Shown here in pieces: positions 9,763-21,686 of a DNA stretch of 64,000 bases. Under the pieces are notes generated by a model that saw nothing but the letters and a program-made list of their open reading frames with translations, searched no databases and had not been told where the DNA came from. The translations under genes were made by a program, and so were the position numbers. Each line of letters opens with the position of its first letter. The stretch's first letter is position 1. This stretch comes from Aegilops tauschii subsp. strangulata (lineage: Eukaryota; Streptophyta; Magnoliopsida; Poales; Poaceae): NCBI RefSeq assembly GCF_002575655.3, contig NC_053035.3:501114601-501178600 (forward strand), in the 5' to 3' direction.

Positions 9763-11960
9763 GTTAGCATCACGCCAGGTGCAAAGTTGTAGTCGGTTCA
9801 CAATTTGAGCCTGCGTGCTCCTTTAAGTATTGGCCGCTTTAGCCATGCAAGGGAGATTTGTTTTGATTGAGAGTTAATAGATACAGAGAAAATGTCCCAT
9901 GTCAGGGACACCAAATATTGTCTTCGTTGCTGATCCATAAAGATTTTGTTGCCGCTGCGCGTGGAGCCGGTCTAATCTACTCAACGCTAGTTTTTTATCT
10001 TACGGTCTTGCATCTTTGAATAACCGGAATTTCTTTTTGCTGCTGCTAAGTACCGTGAAATATGAGGGCTGACAACGACTCGCCGTCTAGTCGTGTCTCA
10101 TCAGAGTGTGCACCGACTATCTTTTGCATTGGGAAACTGATATGGTAAGTATCGTATGCAAGGTTTGGAGGGAACACTTGGTTTTGATAGTGCTTATGAG
10201 GTGGCTAGTAGTGGTTGATTATGCGTTTGCTGGAAGAACTCAATGAGGTGAGTCTGATGAATTATTTTAAACCACAAACCACCTCCTTTTCGGATGCTGC
10301 CGGGTAAAGCCTATCTGGAGAGCGCTGGGTGCAAATGGCGGCCTCGACTACCGCTCTGTCTGGGCCCATACACCTCCACCCTCCAATAATCCTACACCTA
10401 CGAAAGACTACGAAGAGGCTATTTAAACCTTCCTTACCTAATTCTCTGCCCTCCCCCGCCCCCCCCCCCCCCCCCCCACCTCCCCTGATTTTCAGTGGGG
10501 GTGGGCCCCGCCTCGGCCTAACACCAATAAAAATCTGCCAACTGCCTAATCACGTAACGTTATGTTAACTTCTTTCATAAGTGTAGCATTACTCCTCCAC
10601 CCTCTGCCCCCCAACACCCCAACACAACTAGAACATGATCCGATTGCTTCTGCTTTGGAGGATCTGGAACCATTCCCATTACGCAGCCTTCGACGCGATG
10701 CGCCCCAACTTGAGACGCGTCATTGGCATGGTCTCCGCCGACCTCAAGAACTAGCCTTCCTTGTCACTCCTGACAAGAGACCGTCGTCTATCCTGGCCTG
10801 GGTGCCCTTCCTAAACAACCTTGATGTCCGAGCGCTCCTGTTTTCACACACCAGACAGGCGTTGATGAAGCCCGGGCTAGACCGAATGGACCGGATAACA
10901 ACCACCAGAGCCGATGTGTGCGGGTGCAGCAACGAGGTAGGCAATCGTGCGCGAGTGATGTGATGAAGTGGACGAGCGCCAGAACTAACTGACAGCTGAA
11001 ACTTTGACAACACTGACAGAAATGGATTTTCTAAAACTGACGAACTGAATTTTCTGAAAGTTTGACAGCACCTATTTAACTGACGAACTGAACGTATGCA
11101 TGTCCATGTTTTGGCTGAGTTTCAGGTTAGTTAGATCAGGCCGTTGTGGGAGCTTGTGGGATGGCACGATTTCAGCTCATGCAGCGGCAACATTGCTGCG
11201 CACGGGTGGATGTGGGGTGGCATGGCCGCAATAACCATTCCTAGTTATTCTTTCGTTCCTTTCGGTTGTATGTAAGCAAAACGGCTTGACCGCACAAATA
11301 GAGGGAAATACAAAAAAGGCTGCAATCAGTTGCACGCATAGCAAACATCTCGTGTTCATCAGAGTTGTTCCTCGCGTAGAGTTCATCGTCTAGTTAGCCC
11401 GTGCAGCAACAGAAAGGACTACACCATGGTTGGGGTCGATTAGAGGCCATGGTCGAGAACTCCAGATCGGCGGCAGTGCAGGCACAACAGCGATGGTGAG
11501 CGGCGGCATGTGGGTACGGGGCACGGGGAGCACTGGAAGGAAGGAGAGGGGAAGCTCGGGGACATGATGGTTCACCCGGGGGCTGCCGATGACGATGGTG
11601 ACTGCTTTTTCTCGGTTCTACCGAGCGGCTTGGTTAAAGACCCGACCGGACCAATATTTTTTGGGGCCAAAATTGCAGCCCAGACCGACAAGTTTTTCTA
11701 CCGGTCCTGGTCCGTATGATCCAGTCCTTAACGGCCCATGAGCGGGTGAAAAGCCCGCTCGTTCCGTCCAGCTGTGGACTTGGCACAGCTGGACCTTGGC
11801 TAGTGCCGGCGGCGGCGATAAGAAGCAACAACACGTGCGTGTTCTACAGCAACGAGCATAGCAGAGGAGGCTGCGGAGGCATTCCGCCGAACACCGTCCA
11901 GACGTCCGCGACGAGGCATTTTGCCGTACACCATAAAGACGGCAGTTAGGCGGCCATGAA
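9763..11960. other. Gene-poor spacer
   Basis: About 2.2 kb with no recognised gene or element. It contains a poly-C run at about 10459-10477. Open frames at 10329-10568 and 10562-10963 on the plus strand have proline-rich, family-less products and no supporting splice or promoter pattern, so they are not called. Confidence 0.4.
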
Positions 11961-11969
11961 AATGTATAG

Positions 11970-12140
11970 AATAATTCTCATCTAGATGAGAATTAACAAT
12001 GTCTCATGTAACTCCTACACCATTTAATTAATCAAACAATAAAATGAAAGTAAAAATCCACAGGAATCTTCATGTAAAATTAAATAGTGTAGAAATTAGA
12101 CGAGACCAAGTTATTTCTGGTCTAGATGAGAGCTAGGCAC
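11970..12140. mobile_element. Possible MITE with CTCATCTAGA ends
   Basis: TTCTCATCTAGATGAGAA near 11975 is palindromic, and GGTCTAGATGAGAG near 12120-12133 gives an imperfect inverted partner around an AT-rich 150-bp core. No clean target duplication was found. Confidence 0.3.
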
Positions 12141-12568
12141 GCCCTTTATGAAAATAGGACAATAATAATGGCGAGGTTCATACAATGACATCTTGAGTTT
12201 TGTAAGTGTGGCAAATCAGCCATGGAAAGACTTCCTTGATCATATCATTAGATGGTGAGTTTGTTAGAGAATATAAGTTGAAAAGCAGGTTTAAACAAAA
12301 CCACATACATAAGGCACACCATCAACTTCATCCTGCAGACCAGAACTACTTGCACACTCGTAGAATCATACTACCACGACGCCGGTCCAGCTAGTGCCAT
12401 CTTCTTCTTCTACTGCTGCCTCTTTAAACCAGTGACTAAAGGCATTCATTCATTGCTGGTTAGCAGCCAGGGCCATGCCATCCACCCCTCTTGGATCCGC
12501 CTCCTTGTCCGCCGCCTTACCCGAGTGGACCCATTTATTCGTAAGCCCGACAACATGGCCCCGGCTAA

Positions 12569-13612
12569 GAACGTCTCTAACAGATCTTGCAAGCCGCCAT
12601 CCTGGGTAGGTGTGCGGCAAGAGCAGATCCCGCATATGACTCAAATTTAAACAAAGTATTTCACACTAAAAAACATATTGCCGGAGTTCATCAAATCAAC
12701 ATAGCATAGTTCATCACACATAGCATAGGGAAGTTTCTACAAACCATAATTATACATAGCATAGGGGAACCGAAACATAGCATAGCGAATCTACTAGACG
12801 CCGGAGTCATGGGTGGGCAGGGGTCTACTTCACCCGGGTTCTACTCGTCGAAGTCGCTGCCGTCGTCGTTGGCGTCGCTGGAGATGACCTCGGCGGGCAG
12901 CGGCTTCCCTGTGTGAATCGTGTTGTAGATGAGGTCGCCGGAGATCCAGGTTCGGAGGTGGTACTCCTCCCATAGTGTCGGCAGCCGTGTAGCCGCAGCC
13001 GCATCTCTGACGCGGCCGGCGGTCCGCGCCTCAAACCATGCCCGCTCGGCTGCGTGCTGCCGCTGGAGAGCCGGGTTGAAGAGTCGGCCGTAGCGCCGGA
13101 AGGTCTTCCACACCCGCAAGCTCGATCCGGCACTGCAGGAACTGGCGCCGCGCGCGCACACTGCCTCTTGTTGCGGGTGTCAAGAGCCGCCGTCCTCGTC
13201 GTCGTTCCGACGCTTGCGGGCAACGAAGCCGTCGCGCCGCCTCCCGCGGCATCAGAAGCCACCGCGGTCGGCGAACTCCCTTCCACCGCCCTGCCCAACA
13301 CCGGTGGACGCCATGGTCGCCTCGGTCCGGCTGAAAACATGCCGCAAAAGGCTTCGAGAGTGCGCTCGATTTCTCGCCGGAGCATACGAAATGCGGCGGA
13401 GAGGGGTTGAGAAAATGGAGGGCGGATACACTAACTCGGCGGGAAGCCAGCATATATACGGGATTCGGGGCGGTTTGCCGGCCTTCGTTAAACTTTTTAC
13501 AGGGCGGACCTTTTTCCGGGTATCTGCTCGGGTCGATTTTTTTGGTCTTTCCCGTATAATGGCCGGAAAAGAGTAGTTCGCCGGCTTTGTAAGGGATCTG
13601 CTAGAGATGCTC
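12569..13612 (-). mobile_element. PIF/Harbinger-like non-autonomous element
   Basis: Imperfect terminal inverted repeats: the left end GAACGTCTCTAACAGATC (12569-12586) pairs with the right end GATCTGCTAGAGATGCTC (13595-13612). The element is flanked by the 3-bp duplication TAA (12566-12568 and 13613-13615), the TWA type used by PIF/Harbinger transposases. The 1,044-bp body carries minus-strand coding-like sequence but no recognisable DDE transposase. Confidence 0.75.
12841..13453 (-). pseudogene. Coding-like sequence carried by the 12.6-kb Harbinger element
   Basis: Minus-strand frames of 140 codons (13031-13453) and 106 codons (12841-13161) overlap in different frames. The second ends in an acidic SDANDDGSDFDE tail after a region with W and Y residues (TLWEEYHLRTWISGDLIYNT). 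The overlap suggests one protein broken by a frameshift, or two exons. The function was not recognised. PIF/Harbinger elements often carry a second ORF for a Myb-like protein, but no Myb repeat is visible here, so that assignment is not made. The AT-rich stretch 12640-12800 would be its 3' region. Confidence 0.35.
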
Positions 13613-13936
13613 TAAACCTAAGAAATCGTTGAGTCGCTTTGAGAACCGCTTCGACCGCTTGCATTTGATTGTCCACTGGGCAGAACAAAATTCATCAGCG
13701 AATTATCGTAATATCAACACACGCAAAAAAAAGGATCAGCAGCATAGGCATAGAGAAATGCCACAATGGGTCGGCGGGCCTAGGATCGATCTGCACGGCA
13801 AGCTGCTGGAGCATGCATACGTTCTAAAACCCTTCACTGGTAAGGCGGCTGTCGTATCGCCATTCCGTGTCGGCGATCAGGGTGAACAACTCTTCCTTCT
13901 TCTGTTTGATCTTCTTCAAAGCGTAATACCTCTGAG

Positions 13937-14124
13937 CAAGGTTGTCAGAATCGCGATTTTGAATCGGATCGGAGCCCCAATGGCGGGGTCGTAAATCGTA
14001 GAATCTTCACTATCAGGATCCTAGAAGCGTAGATTCTATGAAGTAAAATCGTAGAATCAGAGGGGTTAGTTTGGGTCGTAAAGTCGTAGAATCGTATAAC
14101 AGAATCGCGATTCTGACAACCATG
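13937..14124. mobile_element. hAT-like MITE, 188 bp
   Basis: The inverted ends are CAAGGTTGTCAGAATCGCG at the left and CGCGATTCTGACAACCATG at the right. The flanks CCTCTGAG (13929-13936) and CCTCTAAG (14125-14132) are an 8-bp duplication with one mismatch, the hAT length. The interior repeats CGTAGAATC several times and has no ORF. It sits at the boundary between the host-gene target duplication and the LINE 5' end. Confidence 0.7.
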
Positions 14125-15080
14125 CCTCTAAGGATCAAGTGGGCTTGATCCAGGAGATGGCTCCCTTCCCTCCCCCCCTCCCCTCTCCTCCCCTCGGTCT
14201 GGCGTCGGTGGCGGCGTGCCCCTCCCCTTCCCCTGCGCTGCAGGCGTTCGTCGCGGCGAGCCCTTCCGGCTGCTTCCCCATGGCTCCTCCCTCCTCCCCC
14301 CGGCACCCCTCGTTGTCGTCCGCCCTTGCCCCGCCTCGGCTTTGGTCCTCCTCCAACAAGTTCTGGGCTTTGGACTCCAACTCCCCGGACTCCGAGCCGG
14401 AGCTCCGTCTTCGCCCCCTCTCCGTGCGACGCGCCAGTCGCCCCCAAGATCCCGTCGTCGTGCCACCATAAGTTTGCCCCTGGTGGTCGCGGCCGGCCTG
14501 CTCCCCCTCCGGCGGCGGGGGATGGCAGGGTTCGCGTTTTTCGTTGGCGTCGCCCCTCGGGTAGGCTTCGCTCCTACTCGTCGGCCCTCGTCATCCACGG
14601 GCCTGTGCCTGGCTGTGATGGTGGTGACTCCATGGTGCCCTGCTCATCCCCCTAATTCTCCCCCCTCCTTCCCCTCCTGTTACGGCTGCGCCCTTGCCGT
14701 TGACGGCACTGTCGACCTCTACCCTAGATATGGGATTGGTTCCCCTAGCGGCTTGTGCGCCCGTGGATCGGGCCACTTTTGCCCTTCCTGGGCCTGTTGG
14801 GCACGTGCCCCCCTCTCTTCTCTAACAGTTTCCCCCCTCCCTGTGGTGGACCGTGGGCCTAGGGTGGCCCCGACCCACACCCCTGCTCCCTTTGCGGCCC
14901 AGACCATTGCCCCTGGCCTAGCTCGGTCGGGATATTTATGGGTCCGAAGGGGTTCCCTCCCCCCTTTTCTAGGGCTTTCGGCTTCTGCCTTTGATCTGCG
15001 CCGCTTTCATCTCCCCATCCGCTGCTTCACCAGATCTACTCCTCCTCCTCTCTCCTTCTTGTTCCACGTCGATCCTGGCT

Positions 15081-17338
15081 ATGGATCGCTCACGCGGCTC
15101 CTCCAGCGAGGCCATCTCCGGCCAGAAGCGCGGGCGGGAGGGTTCGGGCGATGGCTCCACGGATCTGGAACACGAGGCGGCGATGCGTTCCAAGCTCCAG
15201 ACCAATCTGGCCTCGCGGGAGCAGGTGGCTCGTGATCGCGAAGCTTGGGCGGCTGGGCCTGTGTGGCTCCAGCGGGAGGAGCGCGCTCGCGTGGAGGCAG
15301 CGGCGGCGGGGCTTGCTAGCTCCTCGGCCATGGGTTTCGATGTCGCTGGCTCCTCTGCGGCTGGCGGCAGGTCGTCTTCGCGTCCCTTGGACCCCTGGGA
15401 GGCGGCAGTCGCGGCAGGAGGATCCGGATCTGCTGCTCCTGCCTCTCGACCCCCTCCTCCCCGTCGTTCGGCGGCCCCGATGTGCTCGTCTGCGGCCCCT
15501 GCTGGCTCCACGGGGCGTGCAGCCCCCCGCAGCGGATCTGGAGCGGCGGGTCGTCGCCCTCCCTTGGGTGGGGCTGGTCCCGTGGCTGCCTCCCATGGGG
15601 ACAACATTCCCCCCCCCCTCCTCTCCCTTCCCGGGCGCCCCCTCCTAACGAAGTAGCCAATCCCACCCTCACCTGCTTTGCTTGCCATCGCCCGGGCCAT
15701 TTCCAGTCTCGTTGCATGAACCTGCCTTTCTGCCTCATCTGCAGGGATGACGGCCATCTCACCATAGATTGCTAGAACAGGAAAAAGCCTCCCTCTTTTG
15801 TCCAATATGATCTCGGGCTCCCTGGATGTGCCTTCTTTGTGCTGGATAGCGACATTCCCCAAGTCATTTCTGTCCCTGCCCTGTCCAACGCTGCTATCAT
15901 TTCTGTCAAAGACAAGAAGGTCTCCCCCCAATCCCTTCTTGATGAGCTCAAGCTTTGGGATGGTGGCGGCTGGGATTGGCAAATCCGCCAGTTGTCTGAT
16001 TTCGAATTTGCCGCAGTTATTCCTTCCAAAGAAAGCCTCAAGATGATTTCCTCTTGCACTAGCTTCACCTTGCCTCTCAACCAACTTGTCGTGTCTGTCA
16101 AAGCTTCATCCAATGGTTCCAAAATTATCTCGTCCCTCTCCGATGTTTGGGTCCTGGTCGAGGATGTTCCCCCGGCGCTCCGTTCTACTTCCTTCCTCAT
16201 GGCCTTTGGGGCCCTCATTGGCAAGCCCATTGAGGTTGACCCTGAATCACTGGTTGTTCCGGGCCCTGTCCGGTTGGACCCCCTGTGCGTGTGCGGCTCG
16301 GTGTACGTTTTTCAATCCTCTGGTGGTTTCTGTCTCAGGTTCCGCGTGGAGGGCGCAAGCGGCGTGGCTTCGCCTCCTCCCCCGCCACCTCGCCTGGCTC
16401 CCTCCAAGGACGACGGTGGCCTTCCCAACAACTCCAATCAAGGCACCGATCTGCGGTTCACTCAGTCAGAATGGGACGACCTGGCCTCGAAGGAACGCGA
16501 TTTGTTCAAGGAGAACGCTCCAGTGAATGGTGGGCAGAAGGACGAGGCCAGGAGTATGTGCAAGGCCGACGCCGTGGCCCCTGGCACGAGCGGCACTCCT
16601 GTCTCCGGGGCCTGTTCCAACCTTCCTGCCTGTCTGGCTTCGCCCTCGCTCTCTGGTATTGAGGATCTCCCCCCTGCTGGCCCTACCTCCAAGAAGAGAA
16701 AGAAGTCATCTGTCAAGAAATTCTCTGCTCGCAGCCGGGCCTCGGAGGGCTCGAAACAGTCGGCGGCGGGTCTGTTCCGCCAGCTGGACGCTGACTTGGG
16801 GGCGGCCTCGGGTCCCCTCTTCGGCTGCTATGTCAGACCCTCACCCGTCCGCTCCCCTGCTTCTACGGCCCGCAAGAGCGGCGGGATTTCCAACTCTGGG
16901 GAGCGGGTGGCGGACCGTGCGGCACGGCGTGCAGCGGCCAAGGATCTGCCTCATCCAGGTACACCTCCCATTCGGTCCCCTACCCTGCCCACCTCTGTTT
17001 CTCCTATTCGTTTGGTTCTTCCTTCGCATTCGAATGAGCATCTTCTACATATCTTCTCGGACGCGGGCATTGCTGTTGATTCTAGATTTGGGTCCCCCTC
17101 TGCTCTTCTGGATATTGTGCAGGAAAATGAGATGGCCCAGGTGGCCATCGCCAAGGCAAAAGAGGCGGCTGAACAGGTCGGGGTCCCACCAGTTGTGGCT
17201 GGTGGGTCTGTGGAGCTGTCTAGTAGGGGCCAGACTCCTCCTCCTGCTTCCAAAGCTCGCAGGGCCAGTAAGCATGCCAAATCCTGCATTGCCCCGTGCA
17301 GGTCGTGTCTCCGCATTAAAAATCTTTCCATCAGATAA
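15081..17338 (+). pseudogene. LINE ORF1 (nucleic-acid-binding protein), frameshifted
   Basis: ATG at 15081 follows the leader and opens MDRSRGSSSEAISGQKRGRE. The product is Ala/Ser/Arg-rich. After a frame change between about 15560 and 15655, a CCHC zinc knuckle (CFACHRPGHFQSRC, 15680-15721) and a second Cys/His segment (CLICRDDGHLTIDC) appear. They are followed by a stop at about 15773 and then, in the same frame, the RNA-binding-like region usual after the knuckle in plant LINE ORF1 (15839-16330) and a low-complexity Ser/Pro/Ala tail to the TAA at 17336-17338. ORF1 proteins coat LINE RNA. At least one frameshift and one stop make it non-functional. Confidence 0.75.
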
Positions 17339-20300
17339 AATCTTTGTTTTGGAATATCAGGGGTTTTGGTGCTAGGGGGCGCCCAGACCAACTGAGAGAC
17401 CTTGTTCGTGGAGATAATATTAATATCATTGGGCTTGTCAAAACTCTCAAAACCTCCTTCTCTCCCAATGAACTTGCAGCAGTTGCGGGCATGGATAGAT
17501 TTGACTGGAACGCTCTCCCATCCTCTAGGCAGTCTGGGGTTATTCTAATTGGCACCAAGCGTGATGTTTTTGATTTTGTCACTTTTGATCATGGCATTTT
17601 CTGGGCTAGCACTTTCGTGCTACATCGTTTTCTTAACATTCTCTGGAAGGTCATGGTGGTATATGGGCCTGCTGACCACTCTCTTTCCCCGCTTTTCTTG
17701 GATGAAATCTCGAGTAAAATCGACTCTTGCAATATTCCTTTGTTAATTGGGGGCGATTTCAACCTCCTTCGCTCGCCTCTGGATAAAAATACTCCTAACT
17801 TCTCTTGGCCTCTCGCTGATGCTTTTAATGGCTTTATTTGGGACTGTGCTCTCCATGAAATCCCTAGGGTGGACGCCTGATTTACCTGGACGAATCATCA
17901 AGCCGCTCCTATCCGTTCGGTCATAGGCCGTGTCTTCATCTGCCCTAGATGGGACGCCATGTTCCCTAAAGCATCGCTTCGCGCTCTATGCATTGTGGGA
18001 TCCGATCACACCCCCTCATCCTTGACAATGGTATCCAATCCGGGCTTCCCTCTCGTTTCCAGTTTGATGCATCCTGGCTGTTAGTGGAAGGCTTCTCCGA
18101 TATGATCGCTGCTAAGATTTCCTCCTTCCTTTCTTCTGATCGGCGCTCCTTTGGCCCTATGGATGACTGGCACCAATGTTCATATTTCATTCGCAAATTC
18201 CTTCGAGGCTGGGCCAGGAATTGTGCAACGGACATTCGCAGAGACAAGCTTCGCCTCTCAGACCAAATTGACTCCCTCGATAGGCGGGTTGATGGCCATG
18301 GCCTCTCTGATCATGAATGGCAGGTTCGATATGCGCTTGAAGAGGCTCTGGTGCAGACGCACCGTCATGCTGAGGTCTACTTAGTCAACGAGGCACGGTT
18401 AATTGGATCCTGAAAGGGGACCCTCCCACGGCATACTTCTTTACCATTGCGAACGGTAGACGGACGCAATGTATGATCGACAGCTTGCTTATTAACGGTT
18501 CCAAGGTCTCGGATCAATCCCTCATTATGTCTCAAGTGGTAGACTTCTACTCTTCTCTCCTCTCTACTAAACTCGAGGTCGGATTTAGACTTGCTCGCTC
18601 CTCTTGGACGGACCAGGAGAAGGTTTCTCCTGAGGAGAATGCTGGCCTTTTCCTTCCTCTGTCGGAGGAGGAGATTTTTGAGACAATCCAGACAGCCAAC
18701 CCTAATTCTGCTTCGGGCCGGGACGGCTTCTCTATTCCCTTCTTCAGAAAATTCTGGCCACAGCTGCATGGTCTCGTACTCGCTATCGTTCAAGGCTTCT
18801 GTTTGGGGACAGTTGACATATCTCGTCTAAATTATGCGGTTCTCACCCTCATCCCTAAAGTTAAAGGGGACGACAAAATTACTCAGTTCAGGCCTATTGC
18901 TCTCATCAATAATTTTGCTAAGTTCCCTGCTAAAGGCTTGGATACGCGGCTCTCCCCTATCGCTCATCGGACCCTCAGTCTGTTCCAATCTGCTTTCGTT
19001 AAGGGCCGTTTCATACTGGACAACATTCTTTGTCTCCACGAGATAGTTCATGATATACGTGCCAGCAGGACTAAAGCGGTCATCCTTAAACTGGACTTCG
19101 AGAAGGCTTATGATTCTGTTAGTTGGGATTTCCTTCGTCAGGTGCTTTTGGGCAAAGGTTTTCATGGGGCTGTGGTTCACAGACTTATGCAGTTGGTCAC
19201 GGGAGGCCATACTGCAATTTCGGTCAACGGTACTACCAGTAATTTCCTCGCCAACGGTAGGGGCCTGAGGCAGGGTGACCCGGCCTCCCCTATCCTTTTC
19301 AATTTCGTAACCGACTCCTTATCTCATATCCTTTCGCGGGTGGCCACAGCTGGGCATATCACTCCTGTCAGTTTGCACCTCCTCCCTGGTGGTATCTCCC
19401 ATCTACAATATGCGGACGACACAATTATCATGGTTGAACTCAATGACGAATGTCTGGCACACGTAAAGTTCATTCTTCTCTGCTTCGAAGCTTTGTCTGG
19501 GCTTAAGATCAAATTTGCTAAGAGCGAAGTCATCGTCACTGGGGTTTCGGAGGACAAAGCCCGCAGAGTTGCGCAGCTGCTCTCTTATCTCCTTTCCTTT
19601 CAAATATATGGGCCCCCTTTCTCCTCTTCAAAGTTAGTGGCGAAAGATTTTGCTCCGGTAGTTTCCAAAGTGGGTAATCGGGTTATGCCTTGGAATGGCG
19701 GGTACAACACTCAAGCGGGCAAGATTTCCCTAATTAATGCTTGCCTTTCCTCCCTCCGTATGTTCTTAATGGGCTTCTACCTCCTCTCTGGTGGGACGCA
19801 TGCGGGCTTTGACAATCATAGGGGTGCCTTCTTTTGGAATTCGGCCGAAAACAAACGTAAATACAGGATGGTGAAATGGAAGCTCATATGTCGCCCCAAA
19901 AACCTTGGTGGGCTGGGAATCTTAAACACGGTTGTTACGTACAAGTGTCTCATCATCAAGTGGTGGTGGAAGATTATGACCATCCTGGAGACCCCGCTTT
20001 GGCTAGCTATTCTTAAAGCTAAATACTTCCCGACCTCTAGCCCCATGTTTGCTCCTGTGATAGCTGGCTCCCAGTTTTGGCGAGATCTGGTCAAACTTCG
20101 GCCGATTTTTAAATCCTTGGTGAAATTTGTGGTCCATAATGGCAAATCTACTCGTTTCTGGTCGGACTGGTGGTGTGGGGACTCCTCGTTAGCTGCGGCT
20201 TTTCCGGTGCTCTTTTCTTACTGTTCGGACCCAGAGATCTCCATCTCTGAGCTCTCTGGGAATAACTGGGACTTGAACTTTCGCAGAACTCTCTCTCTCC

Positions 20301-20871
20301 TGCAGAGTTGGGAGACTGGCATCGCCTTGTTGCCATCTTCCCCGTGCTCTCGGAGGGCGAGGACTCGGTTGTTTGGCCCCATTCTGCTTCTGGCAGATTC
20401 ATTGTCAAGTCGCTGTACTCTAAGCTGATCTCAGGGTCCCCCACCTCTAAGTTTAAGATCATTTGGCGCGCTCGTGTTCCTCCTAAGATAAAGATCTTAT
20501 GGCAAGCCTTCCGTGGCAAGTTGCCTGCGGCTGACCAGATCCGTAAAAGGAATGGACCTGGCTCTGACAGATGTGCTCTGTGTGGTGCTCTTGAGGATAC
20601 GGAACATATTTTCTTCCATTGCCCCTTGGCTAAATTCGTTTGGTGCTGCATTCGGTCCTGGCTCCAAGTCGCGTGGAACCCTTCCTCCTTTGCTGATCTT
20701 AGGGCCCTTGCCACAGGCCTGTCGGGGTCCTCTAAACAGGTTTTCTGGGTAGCGTTTGCGGCGATCTGTTGGTCGCTGTGGACCACGAGGAACAAATTTA
20801 CTATCGAACATGTCTTCCCGGCTAGACCTGCTGACTGCTTATTTAAAACTGGCATATTTTTGCAGCAGTGA
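17339..20871 (+). pseudogene. LINE ORF2 (endonuclease and reverse transcriptase), frameshifted
   Basis: The order fits a plant L1. The AP-endonuclease opens WNIRGFGARG near 17350, GGDFN lies near 17750-17765, and SDHTP near 18000-18015 carries the catalytic SDH. The RT contains FRPIALINN (about 18888-18915), DFEKAYDSVSWDF (about 19094-19132), RQGDPASPILF (19269-19301) and the active site YADD at 19409-19420. A zf-RVT region ends with CALCGALEDTEHIFFHC. Defects are a TGA at 17878-17880, frame changes near 18010, 18400 and 20310-20420, and a final stop at 20869-20871. The stretch 18473-20428 is still open for 651 codons. Confidence 0.85.
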
Positions 20872-21407
20872 AGATCATTGACTAAGGACGCCGACCACGA
20901 GGCCTTCGACTTGATGTCTTCCAAGATTCGGGCTACAACTTCCTCTTTCACGCGCAGAGTACCAGGATATTAGCGGGTTGGCTTCCTTGATGTGTCATGA
21001 GTTCTATGGCCTGCGCGCCTTATTGGGCTTGGGTGCCCTGTATCAAAACTCCTTTCGTATGTCTGTTCCGTGTTGTTGCTACTCTTTCGGTTGGATGTGG
21101 ATGCTGCCTGGTGGCTTTATTTATAAAGTCGGGCCTATGCCTTTTCTCTAAAAAAGCATAATACCTCTCAATCTGGCCATGCATGACAAGCGTTCCACTA
21201 GGTAATCTTAACATGATCGTTTTTGAGTACTTCGGCAGCGGTGGGAGGAGGCTGGAGTTTAGAGGCCGCAAGCGGCGGGCTGGCGGCCGTGGACGAGCCC
21301 CCTCGGCAGCTCCGCCACCCAGCGTCCGCTGGAGCGCGTGCCGAATCGCCGGTGTCATCGCCTACGATCCGACCAGTGGATTGCGAGGAGGAAAGGATTG
21401 AACACAC

Positions 21408-21575
21408 ATTTATATAGGCGCGCGGCGGCAGTGCTCCGAGTCGGCCACGACGACCAGGAAACGCCCGACTTGGACCGATCGTGATACGTACGGTTCCCGG
21501 TGCAACCGAGACCGATCGTGTTACGTACGGCGGCGGATTTGGATTGTTCACAGCCAAACCTTATAGTATATATAG
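21408..21575. promoter_or_regulatory. Putative bidirectional promoter between the split gene and GCK-like copy A
   Basis: A TATA box on the minus strand (ATTTATATA on the plus strand, 21408-21416) serves the 99-codon gene. A plus-strand TATA-rich segment (TATAGTATATATAG, 21562-21575) precedes copy A by about 110 bp. Between them a 20-bp unit, ACCGATCGTGATACGTACGG, occurs at 21474-21493 and again with one change at 21511-21530. Each copy has a TACGTA core, an ACGT element of the type bound by plant bZIP factors. Both genes starting from one 150-bp interval is inferred from the TATA positions. Confidence 0.5.
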
Positions 21576-21686
21576 CAAGCCAATCGTCGGGTGGTATTCC
21601 TATCTATTTTTGAAGCGAAAATACGTAGCCATCGATCGACCGATCAGATCAATTGATTTCGTTGTTGACCCTAGCTAGCTAACGCC

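Larger units (their letters stand above)
14130..21155 (+). mobile_element. Near full-length L1-type LINE (about 7 kb)
   Basis: A GC-rich 5' leader (14130-15080) is followed by ORF1 with a zinc knuckle, ORF2 with endonuclease, reverse transcriptase and zf-RVT regions, and a 3' UTR ending in CTCTAAAAAA. The target duplication GCRTAATACCTCT at 13921-13933 and 21156-21168 flanks it, after allowing for the hAT MITE at the 5' edge. Both ORFs contain frameshifts or stops, so the element is inactive, although most of the RT frame is still open. Confidence 0.85.
13824..21358 (-). pseudogene. Small host gene (99 codons) split by a LINE insertion
   Basis: On the minus strand an ATG at 21356-21358 lies about 40 bp downstream of a TATA box (21408-21416). 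The frame runs 190 nt to 21169. It then meets a target duplication (AGAGGTATTAYGC on the minus strand) whose other copy is at 13921-13933, and continues from 13920 to a TAG at 13824-13826. Joining at the duplication gives 190+13+97=300 nt, an unbroken 99-codon frame, which argues that this was a real gene. The N-terminus (MTPAIRHALQRTLGGGA) is basic and lacks acidic residues, like a mitochondrial presequence; the C-terminal half is lysine-rich and helical (KKIKQKKEELFTLI). The family was not recognised. Today the frame reads into the LINE tail, giving a 112-codon chimera. Confidence 0.65.

Noticed and set aside
10329..10963. Two plus-strand ORFs (79 and 133 codons)
   Set aside because: They pass through or beside a poly-C run and show no recognisable domain or promoter.
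14216..15235. 339-codon plus-strand ORF, and antisense 371-codon ORF at 14969-16084
   Set aside because: Both lie in the GC-rich LINE leader or ORF1 in the wrong frame. The products are Pro/Ser/Arg-rich and carry no domain.
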